Below, in pieces: positions 1 through 12,466 of a stretch of DNA of 64,000 bases. Under the pieces are notes generated by a model. It was not told where the DNA came from. It worked only from the letters and a program-made list of their open reading frames with translations, and ran no database searches. The DNA comes from Chara braunii (Eukaryota > Streptophyta > Charophyceae > Charales > Characeae). The DNA lies in NCBI GenBank assembly GCA_003427395.1, contig BFEA01000049.1, forward strand, positions 2,755,218 through 2,819,217. The letters run 5' to 3'. A program made the translations under genes and the position numbers. The stretch's first letter is position 1; each line of letters begins with the position of its first letter.

Positions 1-120
1 TTTTTTTTTTGGCGCTGGGCCTGCCCGGAACCCTGCCCGGGGGTCATGCCCGGTCGGGCACCCGGGCGTGTACCCGGGCAGAAGTTGGGTGCCCAGGCGC
101 CCGGGAAAACAGCCTAGACT
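1..120. other. GC-rich segment with repeated CCCGGG/GCCCGG palindromes
   Basis: After a short T-run, the first ~110 bases are rich in TGCCCGG and CCCGGGCA words in both orientations, so the segment could fold into several short hairpins. No coding signal is credible. Similar AGGCCC/GGGCCT-rich DNA occurs inside the LTRs elsewhere in the window, so this may be the edge of an LTR that continues to the left; that is inference. Confidence 0.35.
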
Positions 121-151
121 ATTATTATCATTATTATTATTATTATTATTA

Positions 152-182
<31 letters not shown>

Positions 183-183
183 C
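121..183. repeat. (ATT)n microsatellite
   Basis: About 20 ATT units with two ATC interruptions. It produces spurious Tyr- or Ile-rich reading frames on the two strands. Confidence 0.95.
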
Positions 184-3100
184 AATGTTGCAAGTCGTTC
201 TCTGAGTATCGTTTCCCTAAGCCGTTTCGCGGGGGGGGGGCTGACGATCTGTTTTCGAAATCTGTAGTAGCCTATGGGTTGCCTAGTCTGCCAATCCTTC
301 CGCATCTGTCGTTGTGAGCCTGACCGGTAAGGGGCGGCAAATATCCCACAAAATGGGAGCACCCGCGGCCGCATCGGCAGGAGACTCATCACCCTGCAGA
401 TGGTCATGAGTCCCCTCCTTGCCATCGGACAGGGGTACCCATTTGGGGTAGCCCGATGCTCATCTTAAAAAGGAGGAAGGCGTCCGCTCGTATCCCATTA
501 TGGGAGCACTATGGCGAGCTTGCTGTCATTCTATGCCAAGAGTAAAAAGGGCTAGTGACTGACAGCTAAATGAGTCGCCTGTGCTATGACCGTTGGGGTT
601 CAGCGTTTCGTTTTCCATCTTTAATTTATTTATCTTATTTTATTATTCCTTGAATTTACAGATCACAAAGATGCTGAATTCAAAAAAAAAAAAAAAAAAA
701 AAAAAAGGGAGACCAACTGGGTCTCATGCTCAGAGCATGGGGGAAGTGCGGCATGTCCTGGGCCTATAAAGAGCGAGGGAAGCAAGCATTTGGCCACTTG
801 GGCATGAGCAATCTCACCACGCCGAGTACTAGCAAACCAAGGGGAGAGGGCTAGGCGGCGTGGTGAGTGTAAGGGACTGCCTGTGCGCTCATGCTCATGC
901 TCTGAGTGTTCGGCCCTGGCTGTCTTGGAACTCTGCAGCCTGGCATCTCGCACGGTCCAACTGAGAAGGGCTCAACCATGGTGCGTAGCAGCGGGTTGTA
1001 TGGCTATAGGCCAAGGTGCCTCCAATTTCTTTGGAGGTGGGAGCAGATGTCAGGAGAAGGGCATACGGTGACGGCTATACTGGACTACAGCTACGGTAGC
1101 CAGGAGGCGAAACTGAAGGTAAACGTAGAAGCGGGAAAAGAGGAGGAAAGAGGGCGGACCAGGGACTACAGGCGGCAATCACAGAGGCCAAGGACCGTGC
1201 CGAGAGGAGATGTAGACGAGACAGGGTCACGGACGAGATCAGGGTGACTGTCTCGCACCTGGAGGGGGAGACCTCCACGGACACTGCAGAGCGGGAGCAG
1301 CTGCACCTAGACCGAGACACAGAGGCGGAGAGCGACGCGAGCGACCTAGAGGCCGAGACCCAGTCCTGGCACGGACTGGATCAGTGGCGGTGGGACCATC
1401 CACGGGTGGAACCCGACGGTCCAGAGGCCAGCTCACGAGAGGGAGGGGACCATAGCCACTAGGCAAAGAAAGAGATGCAAGAGTCAACGCAAAAAGAAGA
1501 AGAGGGCGAGCGGTTACGAGAGAGAGGGGGGGAGACGCAGACAGTCTCAATCAAGAGAGGGGACGGGAGAGAAAAGCACACGGAATTCAGACACGAAGAG
1601 AGAGAACAGAGGTCACCCTCGGGACCTGTTGAAGTCAGCAGCTAATTGGAGCATTTGCAGCTTACCTGAAGAGGGGAGGTTTTGTCCGTCGTTTGAAGAT
1701 CGTCGCTCCCCTAGTCTTGACGAGAGCTTGGGCGTGCACGCAGTGGAAGCCACCGCACGTGACCATTGCGCGCTCTGATAACAGAGAGGTCTTGTTGACG
1801 TCAGCTGCCTCCTTCCCCTGATGTGTTCTGTCTTGGCAGTTCTCTGCTGTCGCGAGCATCCCCTGTCGACTCTCTGCTTGACTTCGGAACGGTAGAAGAG
1901 GACTTGCCGTACGTCTTCCGCTCCGCGTGCGTGATCCGGGTCACACCCCGCTGCAGCTTGAAGACCATCTGGGAGGAAATGCAGGTCAAGATTGAGCCTC
2001 GCGAGAGACTCCGGTCGGTGTCATCAACTCTCTCTTGGTTCGTGTGACATGTGTGCCAGCGCGATCGCATTAGGGGAGGGAAATCAGAATCCCGTCCGTA
2101 CCCCGCGGAGGGACTGATTGTTGATGTCATCTGCTCCGTATATCGAAGTGCTCACCTAGGAGGAGGGAGTGAAGTCTGCACCGTGCGGGAAGACGTCTGT
2201 TCAAGATGGACGCGTACTCAGGGGCTGATGCCTATTCACTCTATAACGATTTCAGCCACCAGCCCGCGCGCAACACTCCTGGGTAATGAGGACCAAAGGT
2301 TGACGTGATTACGGTTCGTGGGCGTTCAGTGCATGCATCATGGCGAGCTCTCAGTCGACGCTGGTATAAAAGTGTTATGGAGCAGGTCACAATGAGTGAC
2401 CCGCGTGAAGAGGAGAGTGCATCTTTGACGCCGGATGTTTCCTGCTTATGATCTTAGCTTTTGTTGCTTACCTTTAGCCTTGGAATGACGAGAGCGAGAT
2501 CTATTTCACTTCCAGTCCGTGCTAAAGTCAGCAAGGAAAGGGAGAGCTGATTGAAATTGAACTTCGGAAGGAGTGGTAGTATTGGTGAAACCGGGCAACA
2601 AGTAGAGAGTTGTGCGCTTATGACCTGAATGGGGTGTCATTCATCATCAGAGGGGGTAAACTCGTGAATGTGACGAGTTGAACCGGAGGGTGTCACATGT
2701 AGTGCGTGAAGGGAGAAAGGCGATAGCCAGCTAAGGGAGAAAGCATAGACGCATCTTACATGACGACAGTGAGAATGAGGTGCTGTGCTGAGGTGATGTG
2801 CTGAGGTGTTGTGGTAAGGGACAGTAAGTAGTTTGATCGGCCTTCTCCACCGTGACCCTATTCCGTACACCGCGTGGCCGCTGATCTGACACGGTTTCCT
2901 TGACAGATATTAAAGAGTAGTAGCTATAGTATCAGGTGCGGACTGTGAGTCCGAGTTCAAAATCTTAATCACCAGAAGGACAGTATTAATTCTCGGCCTC
3001 CTAATTGGCAAGAAACTAGTTTGATTCCTCGGATAAACGATGTGTTCAAATGTTGCACTGGCGAGGGAGACCCGTTTGCTCGAGATCCGGTTGGCTACTT

Positions 3101-5610
3101 TCAAGAGACTTCTCATGCATGATTGATGTAATCGTGTAGGGGCAAAAAGGGGAGTAAAACCCCTCTGACTACGGCCTGTTTGATGGAAGACCAAATTCTC
3201 AAGTTATGGAACCCTAGCAGTAATGTCGAGCCATTCGCGGTCAGTCTGTTCACATAAGAGATACTACTCTTAACCTTAACTCAATTATTTTTATTTATAC
3301 CTTTTAACTTTTTTTTTACCCCATTGCCCTGGTTAAATGCTTGTTAGGCCCTCTGAAGGGAATATTCGAGAATACTTCGGTGCAATTCGACCGCCTGTGG
3401 GTGCGCAAGTGTTTGGTTTTTGTCCTGGTAGATGTGTTATACACCATTTTCCTAAAAGAACTCTTGTTCATCTGTTTTTTCTCAGTAGAACTTTAAAATC
3501 CAAAACCAACCCAAAAAACAGAACTAAGGCTTAAGGTAAAGAGTTTGAGAATTGAGACAGTCAAACATGCATGGGTGTTAGTTGAAACCGGGAAGAACTG
3601 AGTGAGATCAACTATGGCCAATGGGCCAAAAATGATCTGTCCTAAAGAAGGTTGTTTACTTGCTGGCCAAGTTTTTACTTGACGACGATTGACTGGTTGC
3701 TGCTGCTGGACTCGTTCTTCCTCCTTCTCAGGGTGACACCCCGCATCTTCGTTTGAATAGGGATGTGCAACCTGATACAGATGGAGCTGTCTGCAACGAC
3801 AACTCGTAACGCACGCAAAAGGGGTAGGGGCGCGATTGGGTATTTGGGCTAGGCCATTCGTTCACTGTCAGGTCTTGTGAGAGTCTCACATCGTGATTAG
3901 TGTGATATCCTGCCTTGAAAGCAATGACGAGTAAAACGGCCAAGTGAAAACACCTGTTACGAAAGATCGTCTCTGCCTCTCGTGATGTTCATCTTGTGGA
4001 AGATATGGAGATGCATTCCCAGCGAGAGCTATACACGGCAAAATCTGTGCAAATCCCTTGATTGGAGACCCACGAATGGAATTCTGAATTAATGTCTTAA
4101 TGGGTGTTAATTACTGACGGACACACTGTATCAAAACTGTCACACGGTGCTAAGCAGGGAATGAAACGAATATTTACAATGTCGTGTATCAAATCGCCGG
4201 GTTGAAGCGAGCTCAGGACCCTGCATCAGCGACAATCCGTCGTCCCGAGCATAAATACAACTCTACGTGCAGGATCATCGCGGCACTGCTCATGCGTTTA
4301 CAAGGTCGAGATTCGACTCACCCTGGATCTTCGATCAGCCTCCTTTGGAGAGTACAGTGCCTTGGCATCTAGGGCTCAAGCAACATTTAGAGCACTTGTG
4401 CACGGGGATTTGTATTGAACATGGAATGCTCTACTACTGTTAAGAGACTTGGATACTCTTCCAATAGTCAAGTCTGCCCCCGTATATACGGAGGACCCTT
4501 GTGCTGGGGCTTACCATTTAAGCACAAACCGGACTCCATGTCTGGAGTTGTTGTGCTGGATGGGTTTTTGCACTAAAGCAGAGAACATTGAACTGCATGC
4601 TAGCGGACTAAGTACTAAGAGTCTCTACATCCGGCACGAATGAGTTGTGTCCAGACTGGGTGTCTGGTACCCGATCATTCATCTTTACCAATCCTGACAA
4701 GGAGCTGCTGTAGGGTAAAGAGGGGAGTGAAGCACGCTGAGCAAAACAAAAAAAAAAACAATCTACCCGAGTGCTCTAACATGCACCACTGAAGCAATGG
4801 TTGAACGTTAAGACAACTGAAATGGAAGGTTCTTGTGGCTAGCCGCCAATTGTGAGATAACAGTTTTGCACGTCCAAAGTTTACTGCAACAGGCCCGAGT
4901 GAGGAGCCATATCACTCAATTTACTTTAGCGGTCCTTTTTCCCTTCCTCATATCAACGGCCTGAACCTCGGGAGCGAAGGGGGAGTCATGAAGGAAAAAG
5001 ATATCTTTGTGATAAAATGCAGATCAAACAGAGATAAGGAAGAAGGACGGGAAGAAGAGGCACGTCAGGACATGGAGTCGCATAAGCAAACTCAGAGAGA
5101 ATATGCAGTCTGAATGACGGGTGAAAAGAAGTTTATTGGGTATGTAATCTACTTTCATGATTGTAACGACAAGTTGCACAGCAGTGGCTTGCTATTAGAG
5201 ACAGTGGAGAGAGTCAAGGCAGAGCTCAGGTGAGGCCTAGGTTGACCGAACTCTCGTCCTGAATGTCCTACCAGCACCCCAACTATCGAACGCCGCCTCG
5301 TAACTTGCGGTTTCTTTCAGCGTTTCCGTTGTCAGGTGAACAGCGCCCAGTGATTTGTTAGTTTGGCAACATTCGGCCATACGGGCTACTCGAAAGTCTC
5401 GGTTAAAGATTCAATTAGCATTCATTCAACGCTCGATCAACTTTCAATCAGCATCTATTCAATATCCGGTCGCCCGAATTACTCGAGACTTTTCGTGAGA
5501 ATCAATCAGCACTCAATCATTTTCTTTATTAACTGTATCAGAGATCAGTACAAGTTAGACAGTGTTCTCATAAAAAATACGGAGATCAGCCTCAGCACCC
5601 ACTTCAGCAT
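184..5610. other. Long stretch without a recognisable gene
   Basis: No frame in this stretch matches a family I know. It holds a 25-base A-run (682-706), a TATA-like CCTATAAAGAGCG near 763 in a context resembling the LTR cores further right, and a purine-rich block (about 1050-1560) with short Glu/Arg-rich frames. The remainder is mixed sequence with scattered stops. From 5400 to 5640 there are loosely repeated ATCAGCATTCAAT-type words. The 707-1560 part could be a degraded LTR plus leader, but I see no primer-binding site to support that. Confidence 0.4.
682..706 (+). repeat. 25-base poly(A) tract
   Basis: An uninterrupted A-run directly after GATGCTGAATTC. It could be the 3' tail of a retroposed sequence lying to its left, but I could not define a target-site duplication. 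Confidence 0.6.
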
Positions 5611-6267
5611 ATGAGTACAGTTCAGTCATTCTCAGTTCAGGAGACTGTCCTGATCAGTCTCAATCGGATCGCTTCTAAAGATGTCTTTCAGCATCGGTAC
5701 GTCAGTGCAACTGGCTTCAAGCAAGGTGAACTATCTATCTTTGTAGTTCATATTGAATTCGCAGAGGGTACCATTCAGGACTTGAGACCCTACTTGAAAA
5801 AGGGTAAAGAGACCCATGAGCACTTCGACTCGGTCTGGGCTTCGGCAGTCAAGTACCTTAAGGAGAAAGAGAGGGAGTTTGATGAGAGTGGTACCAAGCT
5901 GATCCGTAGCTTTGGGCCCAAGCTCTATACTAACTATCCCAGACCTCCAGTTCCCTTCCTTCTCACAGACGGTTCTTGATGGGGAGACTTGGTAGAACTA
6001 GCCAAGAGGTATATTTCCCTTGCGGTGATTGATTACGAGGCATTGACAAAACCCTCAGAGTTCCGACATCTCAGACGGGGGATTTTCTCTTAACCATACC
6101 TTCGTACTCTATGGGAGGAGTTTTGTGCTATGGTGGACTTCCGTATCATGGGGCTTGGATGGAAATGCTCAGGACTAGCAAGCTTCAGGTGGCTCTACAT
6201 CGAGAGACCACAACCTCAAAGGGTACAGAGACTTGGCCGGAAGCACAAGAGACATACAACAAAATGA
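5611..6267 (+). pseudogene. Broken unknown reading frame (219 codons, two stops)
   Basis: A 122-codon open frame begins at an ATG at 5611. The same frame remains protein-like through a TGA (5977-5979) and a TAA (6091-6093) to the TGA ending at 6267. It contains charged helical stretches (LKKGKETHEHFDSVW, VKYLKEKEREF), a proline-rich YPRPPVPF, and after the first stop WGDLVELAKRYISLAVIDYEA. I do not recognise the family. The persistence of a sensible composition across two stops suggests a decayed gene or transposon gene rather than chance. There is no visible zinc knuckle, polymerase or nuclease motif. Nothing adjacent forms an operon or element with it. Confidence 0.35.
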
Positions 6268-7088
6268 GAGATCGAGCGTGAGGTTCAGAGGGATGAGTGA
6301 GGACTTTTGACTAGTGCTGGCCATGCTCTCTACATGTGTACCTTCTGAGATCATTATGAGTTCTCATTCTTCCCTCATTTATCCCTGTCATTACTCGAGT
6401 CAATCAGTCTTGCGTCATCCACGTTGCATTGCTTGATGATTATGTTCTCTGATGATCCTGTCACAGTTCCCAAAATTAGAAAATTGGCAGAATTGATGCA
6501 TGCATGACGTATCAGAATTCTATGATTATTATTTGCATGACTCTCTGTTGTTCCGAATCAAAATAAAAGATTCCTAAGACTGGGGACCGGCGAAGACCGC
6601 AATTGAAGGGTCTCGCTCGAAGCCGGACGCACACAACAGGAAGGGATTTGCTTTGTTTAATTTATTTTATTTATTGCATTCATCATCCAAAATCCTGCGT
6701 GACAGCCTGTTGGCTTTCTGGTCGCCCGAAGTGGCCCGACTGGAAAAAGTGCGACAGCGTGTTGGTACTGGAAACACGGGCGATGTATTGCTGTGCAGGT
6801 CCATCGCCTCAATGCTCCACGATCCTCTCAATATCATACATATAGGAGGGGAGATGGGGCAAGATGGCGCCAGAGAGACGCCGGGATGGAGGAGGGAGGA
6901 AGGAGGCCAGAGGATGGCTGATGTTGGCATCGGGTATGAGGAGCGAGGTGGTAGGAGGGTGATGGAGGAGGGACGAACGGCGACGTCAGATGTCGAAAGG
7001 TGGCACCAAGCAAAAGTTCAGGTCGTGGAGGGAGGACAAACCAAGGAGCTGGGAGGATGGTTGATGGAGGAGGGAGGTAGGAGGAGGG

Positions 7089-7092
<4 letters not shown>
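6268..7092. other. Gene-free stretch
   Basis: No supported gene. From about 6840 the plus strand becomes strongly G/A-rich (GGAGGGAGGA words) leading into the GA satellite, which inflates apparent frames on both strands. Confidence 0.5.

Positions 7093-7175
<83 letters not shown>
7093..7175. repeat. (GA)n microsatellite
   Basis: About 41 uninterrupted GA units. Apparent Arg-Glu and Ser-Leu repeat proteins across it are artefacts of the dinucleotide repeat. Confidence 0.97.
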
Positions 7176-7178
<3 letters not shown>

Positions 7179-7630
7179 GAAGGCTGGTGGTTACCCACCT
7201 TCGGCTCCTGGACTCCTGCCGCTCCTTCCCCCGCTGCCCGATGCCTGCTGCCTGCTGCCGCTGACTGCTGTGTGCCTCCGCTGCTACTGCTGATCGCTGC
7301 CTGCATCCAAGGTCCTTAGCTATGGAGGACTACGATGTGCGATACAGCAACATTGGAATGGACAAAAACAGTGGGGAGGACTCCAACGTCGACGACAAAC
7401 CGTTCGACTGAACATGGGCCGTGCTACGGTGGGGTATGGGCCTGGCCAACTGCGAAGGAAGTCGAATTCAAGTTGCCAGGTCCTCCCACCAAAATTTTTG
7501 TCCGGGCCTTGGCGCGGCCTGGAAAAAAGATTGTGCGGCCCTGTTTTGATTTTGCTGAAACCTGGGACTGACGGTTCACAGCCCCCACCAACTTTTTTTT
7601 TGGGGGGGGGCACTTATTTTTCGCCTTGCA

Positions 7631-7690
7631 GCGCACGTTGTGTGCGCAATGCGGCACCTGTGCACCACTGCCGTGCACAAGGTGCGCCGC
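7631..7690. repeat. Two adjacent GC-rich inverted repeats
   Basis: GCGCAC and GTGCGC (7631-7647) flank a 5-base loop. Next to it, GCGGCACCTGTGCAC (7651-7665) faces GTGCACAAGGTGCGCCGC (7673-7690), giving about 15 pairs with two small bulges around a 7-base loop. Both could form stable cruciforms or RNA hairpins. There is no T-run after them, so they are not simple terminators. Confidence 0.6.
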
Positions 7691-8330
7691 AAGTATGATT
7701 CAGACCAAGAGGAATCACGGACAAAATGGTTTGCGGCCCTAACCGAAACCGATTGCCAATCAACGCCTGTCGATGTAGAACGGAAAAAGGTCCTATTTGT
7801 GACCATTGGAACACATCAGAGAACCATAAATTGAAGTGGTGAATCAAGTATGTACAGGACTCCAGAAAGCAAGGCCGAATAGTTCAAGTCACTTTACAAA
7901 AGGTGCCCTCCTGATAGGTCCATAATTGTTAGTCTTCACTCTGCCATCTGTTGAGTATCACTGGTTGGAGGGAAGGCGTACCTCCCTCTTACCGGATCAC
8001 TTTGCCACACTTCGGATGTTTATCCTATCCTATCCGAGGCTTATCCAACCTCGACTCGCCTAATAAGCATCCAAACAACAATTAAGACTACTACACCAAG
8101 ATTCCCTTAATGCAAATTGACGTTTAGAGCATAGGGATCTAGCCGAGATTGCAAAAGACAAGAATTCCCGGCTAGAAATTCCAGAAGAACAGGCAGAAAT
8201 GATCAGCAAGCATCAACAAGCATAGCATCCATGCAACCACACATCCATACTGAATTCCATACCCTTGAGCATTGGAGGGGGGACTCCTCCACAGGTGCCA
8301 AAACAATCCCTTTGCACTCAGTTATGTATA
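7691..8330. other. Gene-free stretch
   Basis: Nothing recognisable: short frames only, no polymerase, gag or RNA gene signature. Confidence 0.5.
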
Positions 8331-8632
8331 GCACTTGCCTGAGCCTGTGATGTGATGTGTTGACAATTTGTTCCTGAAGGGGTGCCCCTAACATTGGCGA
8401 GTTGCATAGGGTTTGATCTTTGACCTGTTGGGCCAACAGTTAATGAGAGCCTGTACCATGAAGCCACAGGCAAGTACATGTGTGAACTGAAACCTAATGT
8501 AATACTTGCCTGAAACAGTGCTGTGCTGTGTCAATAACTTTTCATTGAAGGGCTGTCTCTGTGGATTAACAGTTATGCGCATGTACCGTTAAGCCACCAG
8601 GTGAGTTTATGTGTGAACTGAAAGCTAAGAAT
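8331..8632 (+). repeat. Degenerate two-copy tandem duplication
   Basis: The block beginning ACTTGCCTGAGCCTGTGATG (about 8331) reappears at about 8503 as ACTTGCCTGAAACAGTGCTG. Both copies continue through a TTCNTTGAAGGG(C/G)TG word, AACAGTTA, TGTACC, AAGCCAC and TGTGTGAACTGAAA. The first copy carries extra sequence (about 172 against 130 bases). It is non-coding as far as can be seen. Confidence 0.65.
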
Positions 8633-8963
8633 ATAGCATGCATTCTGATAGCCACCAGTGTTTCTGCTGTTTTTGCTCAAAGGTTATGGTGACCGGCAAG
8701 ACGATTTCATGCCATTAACAATTAATCCCGACCACTTGGATTTCCTTTCCTATGTGGCTTTCACGCACCTGATATGCAGATCGGAAGGGAGTGGTCATAT
8801 GGAGTCTCAGTTTTTTGAGTGCGCATGGACCAAAAGCACCGTTGCTTTTCATTAAATCGATCAAAGTACATCTAATAACCCTCCTTGCTCCCCTTACCCG
8901 GCAGTTCGTGTACCTTCCAATGTCTCTCTAATAGCCCCCGCCCTCCCCCTTACCCGTCAGTTT

Positions 8964-8968
<5 letters not shown>

Positions 8969-9045
<77 letters not shown>

Positions 9046-9046
9046 N

Positions 9047-9131
<85 letters not shown>
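8969..9131. repeat. (CT)n microsatellite with one unresolved base
   Basis: Roughly 80 CT units, with an N at 9046 that looks like an assembly or read ambiguity in the repeat. The true length is uncertain. Confidence 0.95.
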
Positions 9132-9134
<3 letters not shown>

Positions 9135-9394
9135 CCCCCCTACCTACCACCCTGAACTGTATGTCAATCATTTCATTCTACCTACTGGTAACACACCATC
9201 TTCCCTTGTTCACATGGCATTCCTCCCTCGTCCTGCCTCCCTCCTTCCCTCTCTCCCTGCTCTACCTGGCCATCTATGTGTGCATATGCCAGTCTCACAC
9301 TAGGTGCCACTTCTCCTTAAAAGCTTGACTAATCTAGCTACGAGTCGGTCCTATATCGGCTAAGACCCCTGCTTTATGGTTTCCCACTTCTACG

Positions 9395-10440
9395 TCAGGA
9401 ACAATCAACTCTCCCTTTGGACCCTTTGCCACAGTTACCAAAGACACCGTATGTTCTGGCAAGTTTTCCTTCTCTTCTAAGGACTCGGTCATGCCACGAG
9501 AACCAAGCATCTCTTACCCAGACTGTGACCCCATAGCTACTGCAATTGCTGTATGAGAGGTTGAGGTAGAACCTTCTAGCCCAGCGGGGACTATTTCTCC
9601 TACCCTTACAGACGATGAAGAAAGGACCCTTACAGACAATGAAGAAAGGGTCACTCCTTCTACTGACACATTTGGTATCCTTTCGAGAGCCAGCTTTGGT
9701 ATGTCCTGCTTGCCACATTTCATCCAATCGCCTAACTAATACCTTCCCTTGATCATGTGTTGATGCCTGAGAGGCATCAGCTCCCTTAGCTTTCTAAGCA
9801 GTGGATACCCCTGCCTCTAGAGCTACCTCTCGCTGTCTTCCTGCTCTGTAACCTTGAGGTCTGGATTACAAGGGATCATCTCCTCTGTCCCATCCTCGCA
9901 GATGTCCAGGGGATGTCCCCTCATCTTCCAAGCATGGACCAATTTCTTATTCCCTCCTACCACTCCTACTCCAGCTACCTCGTTCATATTTCTAGGTGTC
10001 GCCTCTAGGTGTATGACGTTCTTTGCAAAGAATGCAAGGTTATGATGTCGGGAAGTGGCTTCGTGCCAACTGATTCTTAATGTTATCAGGGAGGGCTCTG
10101 AGGTAACTAGCCGTATGTCCGAATTGTACCGGACTCCTGGCAAAGGTTATGATGTTGGGAGGTGGCTTCATGCCAACTGATTCTTAATGTTATCAGGGAG
10201 GGCCCTAAGGTAACTAGTGAACAGTATGTCCGAATAGTACCAGACTCCTGGCACCTTGATCAACTACTCTACTTTTTTTGTGAGGGACGATATGCTCAAC
10301 TAACGAGTCTCTGACAGTCTGAACTCATCTACGGCCTTCTGTACCTTTGTCGTATCTTGAAAGTGTTCAGCGACCAATGCCATAAACTATTCTAGTCTAG
10401 AATTCGTTGTCCACTCGGTTACATCCGCAAGATGGCCATT
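9395..10440 (-). pseudogene. Ty3/gypsy gag relic
   Basis: Read on the minus strand, the segment 10400-10050 gives fragments in several frames of a plant gypsy capsid: AVDEFRLSETR, then VPGVRY or PGVWYYSDI, then TSYLRALPDNIKNQL, then GMKPPPNIIT. These line up with the same region of the gag at 40961-41977 (VPGVRYDPQVLLTSYLRCFSQPLKNQL). The frame breaks several times, and the VPGVRY-to-PPPNIIT part is present twice because of a ~107-bp tandem duplication. Downstream (9395-9820 minus) only low-similarity sequence remains and no clear zinc knuckle is left. It encodes no functional protein. Confidence 0.65.
10036..10253 (-). repeat. 107/111-bp tandem duplication inside the gag relic
   Basis: The unit starting AAGGTTATGATGT at 10036 repeats from 10143 with about 90% identity, ending ACTCCTGGCA in both. 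It duplicates the capsid segment around PGVRYNSDI. Confidence 0.9.
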
Positions 10441-10544
10441 GTGGCATGCACGGACATGTCCACATGGGCCCTAGAGGCCTGATATTCGACCTACAAGGGC
10501 CCTACTGTCTTCCCCCGAACATAACGCATATGATTTGTTTTCTA

Positions 10545-10680
10545 GTTTTCGACAAATTCGGAAATTTGAATAGAACATGTGTGCTGTATTCGAAAATAAG
10601 GGCTGTTCGAATAGAACACATGTGTGTTGTATTCAAATAGAAACCAGCCTATGCATTGCGTTCGTTTACAACACATATGC
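10545..10680. repeat. Short dispersed repeat around TAGAACAYATGTGTG
   Basis: TTTGAATAGAACATGTGTGCTGTATTC and TTCGAATAGAACACATGTGTGTTGTATTC occur about 50 bases apart, followed by a partial third ACAACACATATG. Function unknown. Confidence 0.5.
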
Positions 10681-10864
10681 CTCATCTTCTGGGGAAGACT
10701 GTAGGCAGCAGGGCCCACTTTTAGGTGGCCGTAGGGCACAACTACGTTTTGGACCACTTTTGGGTTTTTCTGAGTGCATTTATTGTTTTTCTGAGTTTTT
10801 AAATATTTTTCAGAGTATTTTTGTCTGTTCCGGGTCTTTGTCCAGTGTGGGGTGTGTCGTTTGG

Positions 10865-11069
10865 NNNNNNNNNNNNNNNNNNNNNNNNNNNNNNNNNNNN
10901 NNNNNNNNNNNNNNNNNNNNNNNNNNNNNNNNNNNNNNNNNNNNNNNNNNNNNNNNNNNNNNNNNNNNNNNNNNNNNNNNNNNNNNNNNNNNNNNNNNNN
11001 NNNNNNNNNNNNNNNNNNNNNNNNNNNNNNNNNNNNNNNNNNNNNNNNNNNNNNNNNNNNNNNNNNNNN
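10865..11069. other. Assembly gap (205 N)
   Basis: 205 consecutive N. The left edge is T-rich (TTTTTCTGAG words); the right edge lies just beyond the 3' end of LINE-1. Any 3' UTR or tail of LINE-1 may be hidden here. Confidence 0.99.
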
Positions 11070-11170
11070 CGCCCCTCACCCCTGCCTAAGTTAGCCTGTT
11101 GCAGCTAAACTTTTATGTGGCTTTTGCGAACCTATTCTGCCCCTCGTTGCTCCTCTCAGCTCGCGGGCTG

Positions 11171-12466
11171 TCAGATTCTGCCTGTGTCTCTAGAGCAACC
11201 ATTGAGCTCCCTTTGTTGCCCTGGTGCCGTTACCAAATCAACCCCTGGCCCTTCCAATGGCCCTTCCGTCTGCTTGACAACAGTCCTTGAGGAGTTTCTT
11301 TTAGTCTGCGCCATACCATTGCATATCCACCAAGGCAAGCTGATGGGGGGGGAATGGGTCCGGGAAGTCTGCAGGTGAGCGCAACGGCACTGCTTGGTCC
11401 ACATTCGTCCATTCCCTGAAGCAGATGCAGTAGTCTCTCTTGAAGTCCGCCTGTTCCTGACCGGGGGACTGACCTCCATCCCATCAGATGTAGGCAATCC
11501 AGGCCCCATTTTCGCTGCCCAGCCAGTCCCCTGAGAATTTTTTGCTTGTGTGATGTCTTTCTTTTGGTGGCACTTCTGTAGTTGGTTCTTTTCTTTCTGC
11601 CAACGTGAGAGGAGATCTTGTTGTATATACTGTTTAATTATTTCCGTAACTTCCTCTCCTTCCATTCGGACCCCCTCGATGGTGTAAGTGCAACGCTTCC
11701 TCCAAAGGGCCCAAAGAACAGCTCTCCGCCCGATCTTGAACATATTATTCTCAAAATCACTGTCCGTGGGGGAGGACCATGCTTCGCAGAGTAGGGCCCT
11801 CCAATCCCACGGCCAGTTCAATTCCGTGCCCAGGAGGCTCCATATTCTGTCCCACCAGCGCGAGGTGAGGACGGCCCCTGGGCACTGCAAGAATATATGT
11901 TCAATAGTTTCCGGAATCTTTCGGGAGGGGAAGGCGTTCTGGCATCATTTGCACCAGGGGAGGGCCAGACCTTTCTGCTCCAGGGACGTACGATCTATCA
12001 GCCAGCTGTTTGTCAGGAGGCAGCGGTGCTCTATCTGCCACTGCAGCGACGCAAATTTGGCCGGTTTAGATCGCATGGTTGAGAACCACCTGATCGGGCG
12101 GACAGTCCCCCGGCTAACGTTCAAGCGGGCTATCCAGCGTGCATTTACTATCTCTTTAAGATTCACTTTTGGCCTCAGCAGCCGGTAGGTAGCCTTCACC
12201 GACAGACTAAAAAGGTTTATATGCAGGTTGGCCTGTGTTCTGCGTGCGGGCGCCCAACACCACTCCGCCGGGTCGAAGGAGAGTTCGACCAGGGGGGATC
12301 CGGGGCGATATGCAATCCATTCGTGTTTATGGCTCAGCACTCGGATTCTGTGCAACTCTTCGTTCTTCCTCCACTTTACTGTAGCCGGGGAGTGCGTGGT
12401 AAGTATGTTGTCCTTTCCTATCTGGAAGAGTTTAACCCGGGCTTCGTCTGCCCGCACTTCCTCCAC
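11171..12466 (-). pseudogene. LINE-1 ORF2, zf-RVT-like C-terminal part
   Basis: Two open pieces in the same frame (12466-11945 and 11890-11171) are separated by a stop at 11945-11947. They continue the RT in a shifted frame. The hallmark order of plant LINE C-termini is visible: RW..FN-like segment, then EHRCLLTNSWLIDRTSLEQKG, then a C-x2-C..H..C-like region across the stop, then RRAVLWALWRKRC, matching LWxIWKxRC in the other copies. The end is a charged helix and an unconserved tail. The domain is thought to bind the element RNA. Confidence 0.8.

Noticed and set aside
121-183. CRISPR-like or coding repeat
   Set aside because: Simple ATT microsatellite without spacers.
6653-7306. Long open frames across the GA satellite on both strands
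   Set aside because: They depend on the GA repeat and on GGAGGGAGGA composition; no domain or conserved start.
8885-9328. Ser-Leu and Arg-Glu repeat proteins
   Set aside because: Pure artefact of the CT satellite.
10577-11108. Open frames spanning 10865-11069
   Set aside because: They consist mostly of unknown residues from the assembly gap.
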